Made by a program: the position numbers and the translations under genes | Shown: piece by piece, positions 37,056 through 46,860 of the stretch | Numbering within the stretch: the stretch's first letter is position 1 | Layout: every line of letters starts with the position of its first letter | Assembly (NCBI RefSeq): GCF_016462545.1 | Contig: NZ_JAEMTA010000002.1 | Coordinates: 1 to 64,000 of the forward strand | DNA: 64,000 bases | Direction: 5' to 3' | DNA from: Mycolicibacterium sp. | Lineage (GTDB): Bacteria > Actinomycetota > Actinomycetes > Mycobacteriales > Mycobacteriaceae | Notes under the pieces: model-generated | Databases searched by the model: none | What the model was told of the DNA's origin: nothing | Seen by the model: only the letters and a program-made list of their open reading frames with translations

Positions 37056-40000
37056 GCGGCACCCTTCCCGGCATCGAGCAGATCGGACACGGCGACGATC
37101 AGCGACGCCGGCGGCTGCCAGTCGAAGACCCCGGCGCGATGGCCGTCGATCACCGGGGTGTCGACGCCACACATGCCACGTACGAACAGATACAGCACGC
37201 CGCCCAGATGACGTTCGGGGGAGTAGTTCGGCTGGCGCCACCGCAGAAAGCGATGCAGCACAACGCTGTACAGCAACGCCTGCAGCGGGTAGTCCGAGTG
37301 CAGCATCGCCTCGACGAGGCGGGCACGTTCGTAGTCGGCCGACGTCAGCGACCCGTCGCCGTCGCCCAGCCAGTTCGACTTGTAGTCGACCACCACGTAC
37401 CGGTGACCGTCCCCGTCCGGGATGCGCAGCACGGCGTCGATCGACCCGTTCAGATATCCGCGCAGTGATTGACTGCCCAACGCCTCACCCGTCAGCCGCT
37501 CGGCGTAGGAGGCCAGCGGATCGTCGGCGGCCAGATGCTCGGCGACCAACAGGCCGACGTCACGCAGGTGAATCTTCGGTGCAGTGGCCCCGAGATCGCC
37601 TCCGGCCAGCGGGAATTCGAAGTCCATCTCCCGCAGCCGGTCCCGCAACCCGATGTCGCGCAGCGTCAGGTCCGCGGCGAGCGGGCCGAGCGGCGTGTCA
37701 TGCATCGGCACCAGCGCGGCCGCGAGGTCGGGAGCGGGCACGTCCACCGGCCACCAGACCGAGTGCTCGCGGATCTGCGCCTCCAACTCGGCGGCCAGGT
37801 CCGTCGCGAACGGGTCCGCGGTCTCGAGGACCGCGTGCACCAGCGTGCCGAACTTCGCGCCCTTCGGAAGCTCGGCCATCGGCGAGGGCACGTGCGGCCC
37901 GGTCGACGGCTGCAGCAGCGGCAGGTCGCCGACCTCGTCGTCGAGCGCGACGACCTCGGGCTCGCTGCTGACCCCCGTCGTCTCGGCCACGCGGATCAAC
38001 CCCGAGTACGACGTGCGCCGCCACGTGGTGTCGATCGCACGGTGGAAGTGCCTGGCGTCGAGCTCCTTCGGCGCAGGGACGGCCGGCGGGCGCGGGCCGG
38101 GCGTCAGCACCGACCGCTCCAGCACCGGACCTCCCGCGGCCTCCCACTCCCGCAGTCGTGCCAGCGCCTCCTCGTCGTTGATCTTGGCTGGCACGCACCT
38201 GTTGGGGACGACGGGCTCGCCGGGACGCCGCCCGCGCAGCAGCCGCGACAGCCCGCCGTTGGGTTCGTCGTTCGCGGGCGCCCACCAGGCCACCACTTGC
38301 GACTGTGCCCGCGTCATCGCCACGTAGGTGAGTCTGCTGTCGTCGCCGGACCGCTCTTCGCGGCCCACCTTCTCGACGTCGCGGTAGTCCGGGCTCTGCT
38401 TGCCGCCGATGTGCAGGCAGCGGGTGGGACCGTCGTGGAACAGGATCAGGTCCGGCTCCGGCACCCACCGATTGAACGCGAAGGGCAGATACACGATCGG
38501 GTACTGCAAGCCCTTGCTGGCCCAGACGGTCATGATCTGCACCGCTGCGGCGTCGCTGTCCAGGCGGCGATTGCGTTCGCCTGCCCCGCCGCGGTCGTCG
38601 CGCTCGGTACGCAACCAGTCGCGCAGCGCGGGCAGCGTGTAGTGGTCGCGGTGTGCGGCGTCCTGAAGCAGTTGCGTGATGTGAGCCAGGTCGGTCATGT
38701 GCCGTTCACCGTCGCTCCAGGACAGCACGCGGTCGCTCATGCCGCGCAGCTGAGCGGCTTCGAAGATGGCCGCGACACCGCGCTCGCGGGCATGACCGGC
38801 CCACTCCCGCAACGTCTCTGCGATCTCGTCGGTGAGTGTGTCGCCGCCGTCGACCAGGTCCTGCGCGGACTTGCCGAAGAACATCGTCGCCGCGGCGGCG
38901 CGGACCACGCCGGCCCGATGCGGCTGGTCGAACGCCTCGAGCAGGGCGAGCCAGTCGTCGGCTGCCTCGGAGGCGAAGATGTCCGAGTCGCCGGTGTACA
39001 CCGACGCGATCCCGGCGCGGTCCAACGCTTGCTCGCACAGCCGGGCGTCCTTGTGCCTCTCGACGATCACCGCGACGTCCCCCGCGCGCACCGGCTTCCC
39101 GTCGAACGTGGCGCCGCTGGCGAGCAGGGCGCCGATGTCGTTGGCGAGGTCCTTGCCGATGTGTTGCCGGAAGTCGCCGATCGGGACGTTCTGAGTACCC
39201 TTGCGGCCAAACGTCTCCCGTCGCACGACGCGAAGCCGGAACGGCTCGTCGCTGGGAGCGCCCGCCAATCGCGAACCCTGGTTCGCCGCCTCGATATCGT
39301 GAACCACGATCTTGGGATCGCCGAGTTGGGCGCCGCGGAGGACGGCCTGCAGCGAATCGACCAGCACGCTGTCGCTGCGCCAGTTGGTGCCCAGCGTCTT
39401 CTTGGCGCCCGCGGTCTCGGCGGCATTGAGATACGTCACGATGTCGCCGCCGCGGAAGGCGTAGATCGCCTGTTTCGGATCACCGATCAGGATCACCGTG
39501 GAGCGATGACTGAAGGCGCGGTCGATCACCTGCCATTGCACGGGGTCGGTGTCCTGGAACTCGTCGACCATCACGATGGGCCAGCGCTGGTGCATCCGCA
39601 GCCGGGCGGGGGAATCCTCGGCATCGAGTGCCTCGGCGAGGCGGGTCAGCAAGTCGTCGTAGCCCAGGATGCCCAGGCGGCGTTTGCGCGTCTCCATCTC
39701 GGCGAGAACGTCATTGGCGAAGCTGACGCACACCGCGGCCCGCGAGTCGGGCGGCGGATCGAGCGGACGCAGTTCCGTCGCGGGGTTGCCGACCACCTCG
39801 TGAGCGAGCTTCAGAGCATCCGGGTACGTCAGCTCCGGATCGTCGCGCTGCTGGCCGAAGTGCGCGAGGTAGAGGTCGTCGACGACCTCGGTGGTGAGAT
39901 CGGTCAGGCTCTCGACCAGCGTGACGCGGGAATCCGAGTCACCGGCCACGCCCAGCGACTTCAGCACCAGCTGGCAGAACTGATGCGTGGTGGCGATCGT

Positions 40001-40351
40001 CGCGGAATCGAAGGCGGCCAACGCATCACGAAGCCGTCGCCTCCTCTCGGCCCGCTCCGTGTCGGTGCCCTCCAGCAGGTGTGCGATCACCTGGTTGTCG
40101 CCGACCTGCGACGGATCGTCGAAGGCTGCTGCCGCGTCGGTGATCTGACGGCGGACCCGGTCGCGCAACTCCTGGCTCGCGGCGCGGCTGAACGTGATGA
40201 GCAGCATCTGGTCGAGCGTCGCCTGCCCCTCGGCCACGTAGCGCGTCACCAGTCCGGCGAGCGCAAACGTCTTGCCGGTGCCCGCACTCGCCTCCAAAAC
40301 GGTGGTCGAGCCGCGGTCGGGAAGGGCACCCCGCAGGTCGAAACGTTCCAT
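37052..40351 (-). CDS. recB: Exodeoxyribonuclease V subunit beta
   Basis: VLEASAGTGKTFALAGLVTRYVAEG, IVMVDEFQDTDPVQWQVIDRAF, MTVWASKGLQYPIVYLPF, nuclease motif VVVDYKSNWLG. Confidence 0.96.
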   Translation of the reverse strand: MERFDLRGALPDRGSTTVLEASAGTGKTFALAGLVTRYVAEGQATLDQMLLITFSRAASQELRDRVRRQITDAAAAFDDPSQVGDNQVIAHLLEGTDTERAERRRRLRDALAAFDSATIATTHQFCQLVLKSLGVAGDSDSRVTLVESLTDLTTEVVDDLYLAHFGQQRDDPELTYPDALKLAHEVVGNPATELRPLDPPPDSRAAVCVSFANDVLAEMETRKRRLGILGYDDLLTRLAEALDAEDSPARLRMHQRWPIVMVDEFQDTDPVQWQVIDRAFSHRSTVILIGDPKQAIYAFRGGDIVTYLNAAETAGAKKTLGTNWRSDSVLVDSLQAVLRGAQLGDPKIVVHDIEAANQGSRLAGAPSDEPFRLRVVRRETFGRKGTQNVPIGDFRQHIGKDLANDIGALLASGATFDGKPVRAGDVAVIVERHKDARLCEQALDRAGIASVYTGDSDIFASEAADDWLALLEAFDQPHRAGVVRAAAATMFFGKSAQDLVDGGDTLTDEIAETLREWAGHARERGVAAIFEAAQLRGMSDRVLSWSDGERHMTDLAHITQLLQDAAHRDHYTLPALRDWLRTERDDRGGAGERNRRLDSDAAAVQIMTVWASKGLQYPIVYLPFAFNRWVPEPDLILFHDGPTRCLHIGGKQSPDYRDVEKVGREERSGDDSRLTYVAMTRAQSQVVAWWAPANDEPNGGLSRLLRGRRPGEPVVPNRCVPAKINDEEALARLREWEAAGGPVLERSVLTPGPRPPAVPAPKELDARHFHRAIDTTWRRTSYSGLIRVAETTGVSSEPEVVALDDEVGDLPLLQPSTGPHVPSPMAELPKGAKFGTLVHAVLETADPFATDLAAELEAQIREHSVWWPVDVPAPDLAAALVPMHDTPLGPLAADLTLRDIGLRDRLREMDFEFPLAGGDLGATAPKIHLRDVGLLVAEHLAADDPLASYAERLTGEALGSQSLRGYLNGSIDAVLRIPDGDGHRYVVVDYKSNWLGDGDGSLTSADYERARLVEAMLHSDYPLQALLYSVVLHRFLRWRQPNYSPERHLGGVLYLFVRGMCGVDTPVIDGHRAGVFDWQPPASLIVAVSDLLDAGKGAA

Positions 40352-43300
40352 CAGAAAGCCACTTCCGCGCGCAGCATCGGAAGCCACAGCCGAGCGGAAT
40401 ACGCACCGAGTCGGTGGGTCTCGCCGTCGACCTCCTCACCGGGCCGCAGCAATTGCATCAGATCCCTCAGCTTCGCGTTCGAGCCCCAGGCCCGCACGTG
40501 AGCGGGTTCGGCGTCCTCGCCCGGATACTTGTTGGAACTCCATCGGAAGTTGGCTTCCCGCTCGGGATCGTCTCTCTCGTACCGCGCGCACGCCCAGGCG
40601 TAGGACGTCTTCACGGGCAGGGGCAGTGGTTCGCGACGCCCGGCGTCGTAGATCGCCACCAGGTCGCGCAGCACGTCGATGGCAGGATCCTGGGGACGCC
40701 CCAGGGCACGCTCGTTGGGCGTCGTGGAGCGGCGATCCCGGCCGATGCAGATGGCCGACCACTCCCGCTCCGGATGGTGGGCGAACAACGCCAGCAACGG
40801 AATCCACGATGCGAGCAGGTGCTTGCCGTCGAGCTTGGAGTAGGTGACCGACACCAGGTTCTCACCGAAGACCGGTGCCACCGTGCCCGTGAGGCGGCGG
40901 CCGGCGTTCAGATCGATGTCGACGTCATAGGCGTCCGCGTCGGCCTTGCGGTACCCGAGGGCGGTGGAGGCCAGCAGGGTGGACTGCTCGCGCAGTTCGC
41001 CGGACTTGCGCCAGCCGAGTTGGCCGGGAGGCAGGGTGCCGCGTCGCCATTCGGCCTGCCGCGCGGCGTCGGGGGTCATGCCGCGCAGCATGTCGTTGAG
41101 CATGCGATCGCCGACGGCCCACTGCTCGAGGGCGTCGATGTCGACGGAGATCTCGTCGGAGACGCCGTCGACGTCCCACGGCAGCGTGTATTCCAAGGCG
41201 CGGAAGAAGCCCTTCACCGGATCCTTGAAGAACGCGATCAGATCGGCGAGTGCGACGTCGTCGGGCGGGAGCGCAGGCAGTGGGCCGGAGATGAACTTGG
41301 GTTGCTCGGACCGCTCGCGGGTGCTGGTCTTCGCCGCCTTGAGGACCGTCGTGTCGAACGTGAACGGCACGTCGGGCACCATTTCGCCGGGCATGACGTT
41401 GCGAATGTCGAACGGCTGCAACGGATGACGGACGACGATGCGATCCCTGACGGTGTCGGGGGTCGTCGCGTCGAGGGCGTCGAGCAACTCGGCCAGCGGC
41501 ACCGCGGGCGGCCGGGTCTGACCGGAGTGGGCGTTGGCGCCGGTGTAGGTGATCACCAGCTTCTCGGTGGCCGCGCCGATCGCGTCGAGGAGCAACTGCC
41601 TGTCCTCGGAGCGGCTGTCGCGCTCACCGGTGACGGGATTGCGGGCCAGCACGTCGTCCCCGTCGGTCACGCCCTGGCGGGGAAAGACGCCGTCGTCCAG
41701 ACCGACCAGGCACACCACCCGGTGCGGCACCGAGCGCATCGGCACCATCGTGCACACCGTCAGCGTGCCGGTGCGGAAGTTCGCCCGGGTGGGCCTCCCG
41801 GCGAGGTGACGGGCGAGCAGTGCCTCGACGTCCGGCAGCCGCATCGTCGTGCTGGACCGCGCACCCGCCGACGCCAGTACCTGACCGAACTCGCGCTGCA
41901 TCTGACTGGTCTGCCACGCGTCGGCATCGGTGACCCGCGTCATCATGGCTATGCCCTCGCTGAGGGCGTGCAGCCACTCGGCCAGCGAATGGTCGCCGGT
42001 GAGCGCGTCGACGGTGCGTTGCAGGCGGTCGACGAACTCGGCGAGCTGACCGGCTAGCTCGACCCGGTTGCTGCCCACGTCGTCGAGCGGCAGGGTGGAG
42101 CCGATCCAGGCGTGTGCGTCGTCGGACATCGCGACACCCGCGAGGACCCGGTCGATGCCGAAACGCCATGTGTTGTGGACGAAGTCGACGCCATACGGCT
42201 GGCGATGCGCCTGGTCGAAACCCCACCGGACGTTGGCTTGGCGGACCCAGCGGGTGACGTCCTCGAGGTTGTCGTCGGTGAAGCCGAAGCGTGCCCGCAC
42301 CGGTGCGGTCTGCGCGAGGTTCAGCACCTCGCTGGCGGTGACCCGGCTGCCGGCCAGGGCCAGCAGCTGGGAGGCGACGCCCAGCAGCGGATTGGTCTGC
42401 ACCAGTGAGCGATCCGCGAGACGCATCCGCAGCCGGTGCGCCGGATGGGCGCCGCGCAGCACGTCGCCCAGGCCGAAATCGGCGTTGATCAGCGGAGCAT
42501 AGGTCTCCACGTCGGGGCACATCACCAGGATGTCGCGCGGCTCCAACGTCGGGTCGTCGGCGAGCAGGCCGAGCAGCACCTCGCGCAGCACGTCGACCTG
42601 CCGAGCCTGGCCGTGGCACGCATGCACCTGAACGGATCGATCATCCTTGGTCAGTGTCCTGCCCTGTGGCCGAACGGCATTCGCGGCGATGTCGGACTGT
42701 AGCCAGCCGAGCAGGTTGGCCGGATGGGTGCCGCCGCCGAGGTATTCGTCGGTGGGCAACCCGGTCGGCAGGATCATCTGCAGTTCGCGCAGATCCCTGC
42801 CGAGGGTGGCGAGCAGCGGATGGTGCACGACGCGGTGGCTGGTGTCCTCGCGACGCGTGATCGGACCGCGGGCGTCCGCCAACGCGCGCCAGAGATCGTC
42901 GCTGGGATGCGGCAGCCACAAGTGAACGTCGTGGTGGGTGGACAGCGCCTCGACCAGTTCGATCTCGGTGATCGGCAGCCGGGTGTGACCGAACAGGGAC
43001 AGCCGCGGTGGCAGGTCGCTGTGCGAGTCACGAAGGCGTGCAACGGTGTTGCGATGCCGGACGTGCGGAGGGTCGACGCCGATGCGTTCGGCCAGCGCTC
43101 GCCACAGCGGTGGTTGCCAGTCGAGGTCGGCGTCCAGGTCGGCGGTGTCACCCGCCAGCCAGTCGGCGAGCAGTTGCGGGCGCTGCCTGGCGTAGGACGC
43201 GAAGAGCCCGGCGATCCGTCGCGCGACGGCGTAACGCCTGCCCTGGCGGAGTTCCCTCTCCTCGCCCACGTCGAAGTGGCCGAGGTGGGTGGCCAGGGTG

Positions 43301-43632
43301 CGACACCACGGGGCGTCGAGGCTCTCGTCGATCACCTCCAGCAGGGGCCACACCATGGTGTCGGGTGACCACGGATCGTTCTCGGCGGTTCCCGTGATCT
43401 CGGCGATGAGCGAGTGCGGGTTGCGGAACTCGACGCCCGCGCACACCCCGTCGGCGCTCGCACCGCGACCCAGCGCGTGAGATAGCCGCTGGCTCAGCCA
43501 CCGCTCGACGCCGCGTGCGGGCACCAGGATCAGCTCCATGGCGAACGGATCGTCGAGCGGTGTGGTGAGAAGTGTGCCGAGGCCGTCGGCCAGGAGATCG
43601 GTCCGCTCGGCACGGTGGAGGTGAAGCGCCAT
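40351..43632 (-). CDS. recC: Exodeoxyribonuclease V subunit gamma
   Basis: MALHLHRAERTDLLADGLGTLL...LILVPARGVERWLSQRLSHALG...ILVMCPDVETYAPLI; overlaps recB start. Confidence 0.95.
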   Translation of the reverse strand: MALHLHRAERTDLLADGLGTLLTTPLDDPFAMELILVPARGVERWLSQRLSHALGRGASADGVCAGVEFRNPHSLIAEITGTAENDPWSPDTMVWPLLEVIDESLDAPWCRTLATHLGHFDVGEERELRQGRRYAVARRIAGLFASYARQRPQLLADWLAGDTADLDADLDWQPPLWRALAERIGVDPPHVRHRNTVARLRDSHSDLPPRLSLFGHTRLPITEIELVEALSTHHDVHLWLPHPSDDLWRALADARGPITRREDTSHRVVHHPLLATLGRDLRELQMILPTGLPTDEYLGGGTHPANLLGWLQSDIAANAVRPQGRTLTKDDRSVQVHACHGQARQVDVLREVLLGLLADDPTLEPRDILVMCPDVETYAPLINADFGLGDVLRGAHPAHRLRMRLADRSLVQTNPLLGVASQLLALAGSRVTASEVLNLAQTAPVRARFGFTDDNLEDVTRWVRQANVRWGFDQAHRQPYGVDFVHNTWRFGIDRVLAGVAMSDDAHAWIGSTLPLDDVGSNRVELAGQLAEFVDRLQRTVDALTGDHSLAEWLHALSEGIAMMTRVTDADAWQTSQMQREFGQVLASAGARSSTTMRLPDVEALLARHLAGRPTRANFRTGTLTVCTMVPMRSVPHRVVCLVGLDDGVFPRQGVTDGDDVLARNPVTGERDSRSEDRQLLLDAIGAATEKLVITYTGANAHSGQTRPPAVPLAELLDALDATTPDTVRDRIVVRHPLQPFDIRNVMPGEMVPDVPFTFDTTVLKAAKTSTRERSEQPKFISGPLPALPPDDVALADLIAFFKDPVKGFFRALEYTLPWDVDGVSDEISVDIDALEQWAVGDRMLNDMLRGMTPDAARQAEWRRGTLPPGQLGWRKSGELREQSTLLASTALGYRKADADAYDVDIDLNAGRRLTGTVAPVFGENLVSVTYSKLDGKHLLASWIPLLALFAHHPEREWSAICIGRDRRSTTPNERALGRPQDPAIDVLRDLVAIYDAGRREPLPLPVKTSYAWACARYERDDPEREANFRWSSNKYPGEDAEPAHVRAWGSNAKLRDLMQLLRPGEEVDGETHRLGAYSARLWLPMLRAEVAF

Positions 43633-43750
43633 TGATGCCAGCCTAGGGGGCACCCCCGACAGCGGTCCGGAGAACGCCGTGACGTTTGCTCGCAGATGTC
43701 GAGGTGTCGTACCTCCGTGGGACAGTGAGGGTGTCGATCAGAGGAGAGAA

Positions 43751-44356
43751 ATGCCTTCCCACACCACCACTCCGCGCCTGTCCAACCGGTTCGACGAGGC
43801 TCTGTCCTACGCCTCGAGCCTGCACCGCACCCAGACCCGAAAGGGCGGCGACATCCCGTACATCGGACATTTGCTCTCGGTGTCCAGCCTGGTGATCGAG
43901 GGTAGTGGTACCGAGTCGCAGGCCATCGCCGCGCTGCTGCACGACGCCGTGGAGGACCAGGGTGGTGCGCCGATCCTGGCCGAGATCCGCGAGAAGTTCG
44001 GCGATGACGTCGCGACCATCGTCGCCGAGTGCAGTGACACCGACGTGGTGCCCAAACCGCCGTGGCAACAGCGCAAGCAGCACTACATCGACCACCTGGC
44101 CGACGCGTCGGAGGCCACCATCCTGGTGTCGCTGGCCGACAAGCTCGACAATGCCAGGGCGATTCTGCGGGACTACCGCGACCATGGCGATGAGTTGTGG
44201 CAGCGGTTCAGCGTGAAGGAGCCGGAGATGCATCTCTGGTACTACCGGGAGCTTCTCGAGGTCTTCAAGGAGAAGAACGACACCTGGCTGGTCGCCGAAC
44301 TCGAGCGCGTGTTCGGTGAGCTGGAGCGTCTGGTCAGCAGGGCGTCCACCGCCTAG
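43751..44356 (+). CDS. HD-domain (RelA/SpoT hydrolase-like) protein
   Basis: RKGGDIPYIGHLLSVSSLVIEGSGTESQAIAALLHDAVEDQGG...LVSLADKLDNARAILRDYR. Confidence 0.88.
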   Translation: MPSHTTTPRLSNRFDEALSYASSLHRTQTRKGGDIPYIGHLLSVSSLVIEGSGTESQAIAALLHDAVEDQGGAPILAEIREKFGDDVATIVAECSDTDVVPKPPWQQRKQHYIDHLADASEATILVSLADKLDNARAILRDYRDHGDELWQRFSVKEPEMHLWYYRELLEVFKEKNDTWLVAELERVFGELERLVSRASTA

Positions 44357-44367
44357 GGTCGTCTGCG

Positions 44368-45075
44368 ATGCCCGACGACAACCTCAGCGAGCAGGCGCGA
44401 TTGATCGTGCTCGCCGCCTACGGAGATCCGCACCAGATTCCGAGCCGTGAACGGCTGACGGCCGCCACGGACCGCCTCGATGCGGCGGTCGGAGCGCTCA
44501 CGAAGGCTACGGCGCTGACGGCGCCCGACGCGGCTGAGGTCGAACGGGCTTGTGCCGCATTGTCGTCCGCTGCCACTGCGCGCGCTGATGCAGAAGGCGC
44601 CGCGGATGCGCTCGCCGGGGATCGCGTGCAGTTCCTGGAGACCAGCCTCGAGTTCCGCGACCGGCATGGCACGCAGCCCTGCCCGGTGTGCGCCGAGGGC
44701 ACCCTCGACGACGCGTGGGTGGCCCGGGCGCGCGCCGCCCTAACTGCCGAGCAGGACGCCGCGAGTGCGTTGCGAATGGCCAGGTCTGCGGCGCACCGGG
44801 CGCGTCAGGCACTCGTTGCGCTGGCCCGCGAGATCGACACGCCCCCGGCCGAGAATGCCGAGCTGACGACCATCGCGGCGGCACGCCTTGCCTACGAGGC
44901 GTTTTCGGCCCTACCGGTCGACGATGACCCGGCGCTCGCCGAGCACGTGGCGTCGACCCTTCCCGACCTGCGCACGGCGTATCAGGCGCTCCGGGCGGAG
45001 GCAGGTTCAACACTGGAGGCCGCCCACGAGGCGCAGACGTGGTTGCGCGCGCTCGCGCCGGCCGTCCAGCCGTGA
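44368..45075 (+). CDS. Coiled-coil CPxC (zinc-hook-like) protein, possibly a C-terminal fragment of a RecF/SMC-like ATPase
   Basis: Ala-rich helical protein with central DRHGTQPCPVCAEGTLDDAW; no Walker motifs within the ORF. Confidence 0.55.
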   Translation: MPDDNLSEQARLIVLAAYGDPHQIPSRERLTAATDRLDAAVGALTKATALTAPDAAEVERACAALSSAATARADAEGAADALAGDRVQFLETSLEFRDRHGTQPCPVCAEGTLDDAWVARARAALTAEQDAASALRMARSAAHRARQALVALAREIDTPPAENAELTTIAAARLAYEAFSALPVDDDPALAEHVASTLPDLRTAYQALRAEAGSTLEAAHEAQTWLRALAPAVQP

Positions 45076-45079
45076 GGGG

Positions 45080-45793
45080 TTAGCTCGCCGTGAACTCGGC
45101 GGGCAGGCCGTCGATGCCGGCTTGGATCGCGGCGATCGCATCCTTGCGGGCCTTGAGCTTGCTGGCGCGGTGGGCCTTCACGTGCAACCCGGCCGCGGCT
45201 GCCGAGGCGACGTCGTGGGCGCGCGCCAACACGCTGCCGTCCTCGACGATCTCGTCGAGCCAGCCGGCCGATACGGCATCGCCGCCGACGAACACCTCGG
45301 CCATGGCCACGGCGCGCTGAAAGGCCGAGCGGGTCAAGCGGTTTCGCATGATCTCGATCGCCGAGATCGGTAGCACCATGCCGATCGCGACCTCGTTGGC
45401 CTGGCATCGCGAACTCGGTGAGCCGACGCGGTGGTCACCGCTGAGCAACAGGAACGAGCCCATCGCGATCGCGGGGCCCGTCGCCGCCATGATCACCGGC
45501 ACCGGGAAGCTCAACAGTCGGATCGACAGTTCGAAACCGCCGGACAGCATGCCGAGGGCTGCGGCCGCGTCACCGGAGTTGAAGACGCTGAGGTCGAAGC
45601 CGGCGCTGAACACCCGCGAATTGCCCGCCAGCACGACGGCCTTGACCTCGCCGTCGCCTGCGGCCTTCTCGGCCAAGTCCAGCGCTTGGTTCAGGTTCTG
45701 CTGCATCGCAGGAGACAGCACGTTCACCTTGCCGTCGTCGAGCGTGATCGTGGCGACGGACTCGGTCTGCTCATAAGCAACGGTGCTTGTCAT
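45080..45793 (-). CDS. Enoyl-CoA hydratase/isomerase family (crotonase)
   Basis: VATITLDDGKVNVLSPAMQQNLNQAL, VVLAGNSRVFSAGFDLSVF, PVPVIMAATGPAIAMGSFLLLSGDHRVGS. Confidence 0.93.
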   Translation of the reverse strand: MTSTVAYEQTESVATITLDDGKVNVLSPAMQQNLNQALDLAEKAAGDGEVKAVVLAGNSRVFSAGFDLSVFNSGDAAAALGMLSGGFELSIRLLSFPVPVIMAATGPAIAMGSFLLLSGDHRVGSPSSRCQANEVAIGMVLPISAIEIMRNRLTRSAFQRAVAMAEVFVGGDAVSAGWLDEIVEDGSVLARAHDVASAAAAGLHVKAHRASKLKARKDAIAAIQAGIDGLPAEFTAS

Positions 45794-45829
45794 CGACTCT
45801 CCCTTGGGTGCGGTTCGAGCCGATCGTAC

Positions 45830-46669
45830 TTAGCCCGTGCGGGCGGAATGACGGCCCGCCACCCCGTTCTGGATCCAGGGGAACTCCAGTTCGGTGGTCT
45901 GATCCAGTTGTCGCGTGCGCCAGCGATCCTGCGTCTCGGCCACGGCCTTGTTCATCCGGTCGATCTCGGCGCGGAAAACGTCGGGCTGGGTCTCCTTGGA
46001 CGCGTAGTGGAAGTAGGACAGCACGCTCCGCAGGAGTTCCAGCTTCTGCTTCTCGCGCTTGGCCAGATCGTGAGTCGTCATCAGCTCGATGCGCTGAACC
46101 GGTTGAAGCGTCGCCCAGTCCAGGCGGAACTTCGTCTCGAAACTCGAGCCCTTGTGCCGGCGGCCGGGCTTCTTGGACGAGCCGGCCGGGCGTGGGCGGT
46201 CGGAGTAGGTCAGGGAGCCGTCGAAGCGGTCGCGGATCGCGCCACCCAGCTCCTCGCGACTGATCGCCGAGTCCCACACCGTTCGCCACTCCTGTCCCGG
46301 CGCCAAATATGGGAGTTCGCTGGGAAGGTCGAGTTCGGCTACTTCCGGCGGGCCGTCGATGGGCGCGTCCTCGTACGCGGCGACCGTTGGATGGTCGACG
46401 AAGGCGAACCGGATGTCGTGGGCGGCGGTCTGTCCGAAGTTCCGCACGACCAGTTCGATGACGTGCCAGTCGGTGGGGTGCGGCTCCATGTACACGGTCA
46501 CCTGGGGCCGCACCTGTTCGGCCTTGAGCTGCCGGTTCTTCGTGATCTGGCGGTGAGCCCAGACGAGGACGACGATACCCAACGCCAGCGCGGCCCACGC
46601 GGCGATCGCGAGCCAGCCGCCCGAGCCGAGGTCGCGCAGGTCGTTTAAGCGATCGTTGATCCAGTCCAC
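45830..46669 (-). CDS. Membrane-anchored hypothetical protein
   Basis: N-terminal TM LAIAAWAALALGIVVLVWAHRQI; conserved mycobacterial position downstream of recC/echA. Confidence 0.7.
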   Translation of the reverse strand: MDWINDRLNDLRDLGSGGWLAIAAWAALALGIVVLVWAHRQITKNRQLKAEQVRPQVTVYMEPHPTDWHVIELVVRNFGQTAAHDIRFAFVDHPTVAAYEDAPIDGPPEVAELDLPSELPYLAPGQEWRTVWDSAISREELGGAIRDRFDGSLTYSDRPRPAGSSKKPGRRHKGSSFETKFRLDWATLQPVQRIELMTTHDLAKREKQKLELLRSVLSYFHYASKETQPDVFRAEIDRMNKAVAETQDRWRTRQLDQTTELEFPWIQNGVAGRHSARTG

Positions 46670-46860
46670 TGCGCACTCACCCGTCGATCCGCCTGAATTC
46701 AGGACACTAGCTGCTTCGCCACCAGCTACTCCGACAAGTGATGCAAACGTTGCCAGCGGCAGCTACACGCTACCGCGCACGATGTGGTGTTGCCGAGCCG
46801 AAGAAGGGTCCGGATTAGGAGCCGCTCGCTGCGAGTGCCGCGACGTCGGCCGACCGCCGA

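Noticed and set aside
37469-40501. 1010-aa plus-strand ORF
   Set aside because: Antisense shadow of recB in high-GC DNA; low-complexity R/G/H/V composition and no recognisable domain.
40414-42057. 547-aa plus-strand ORF
   Set aside because: Antisense to recC.
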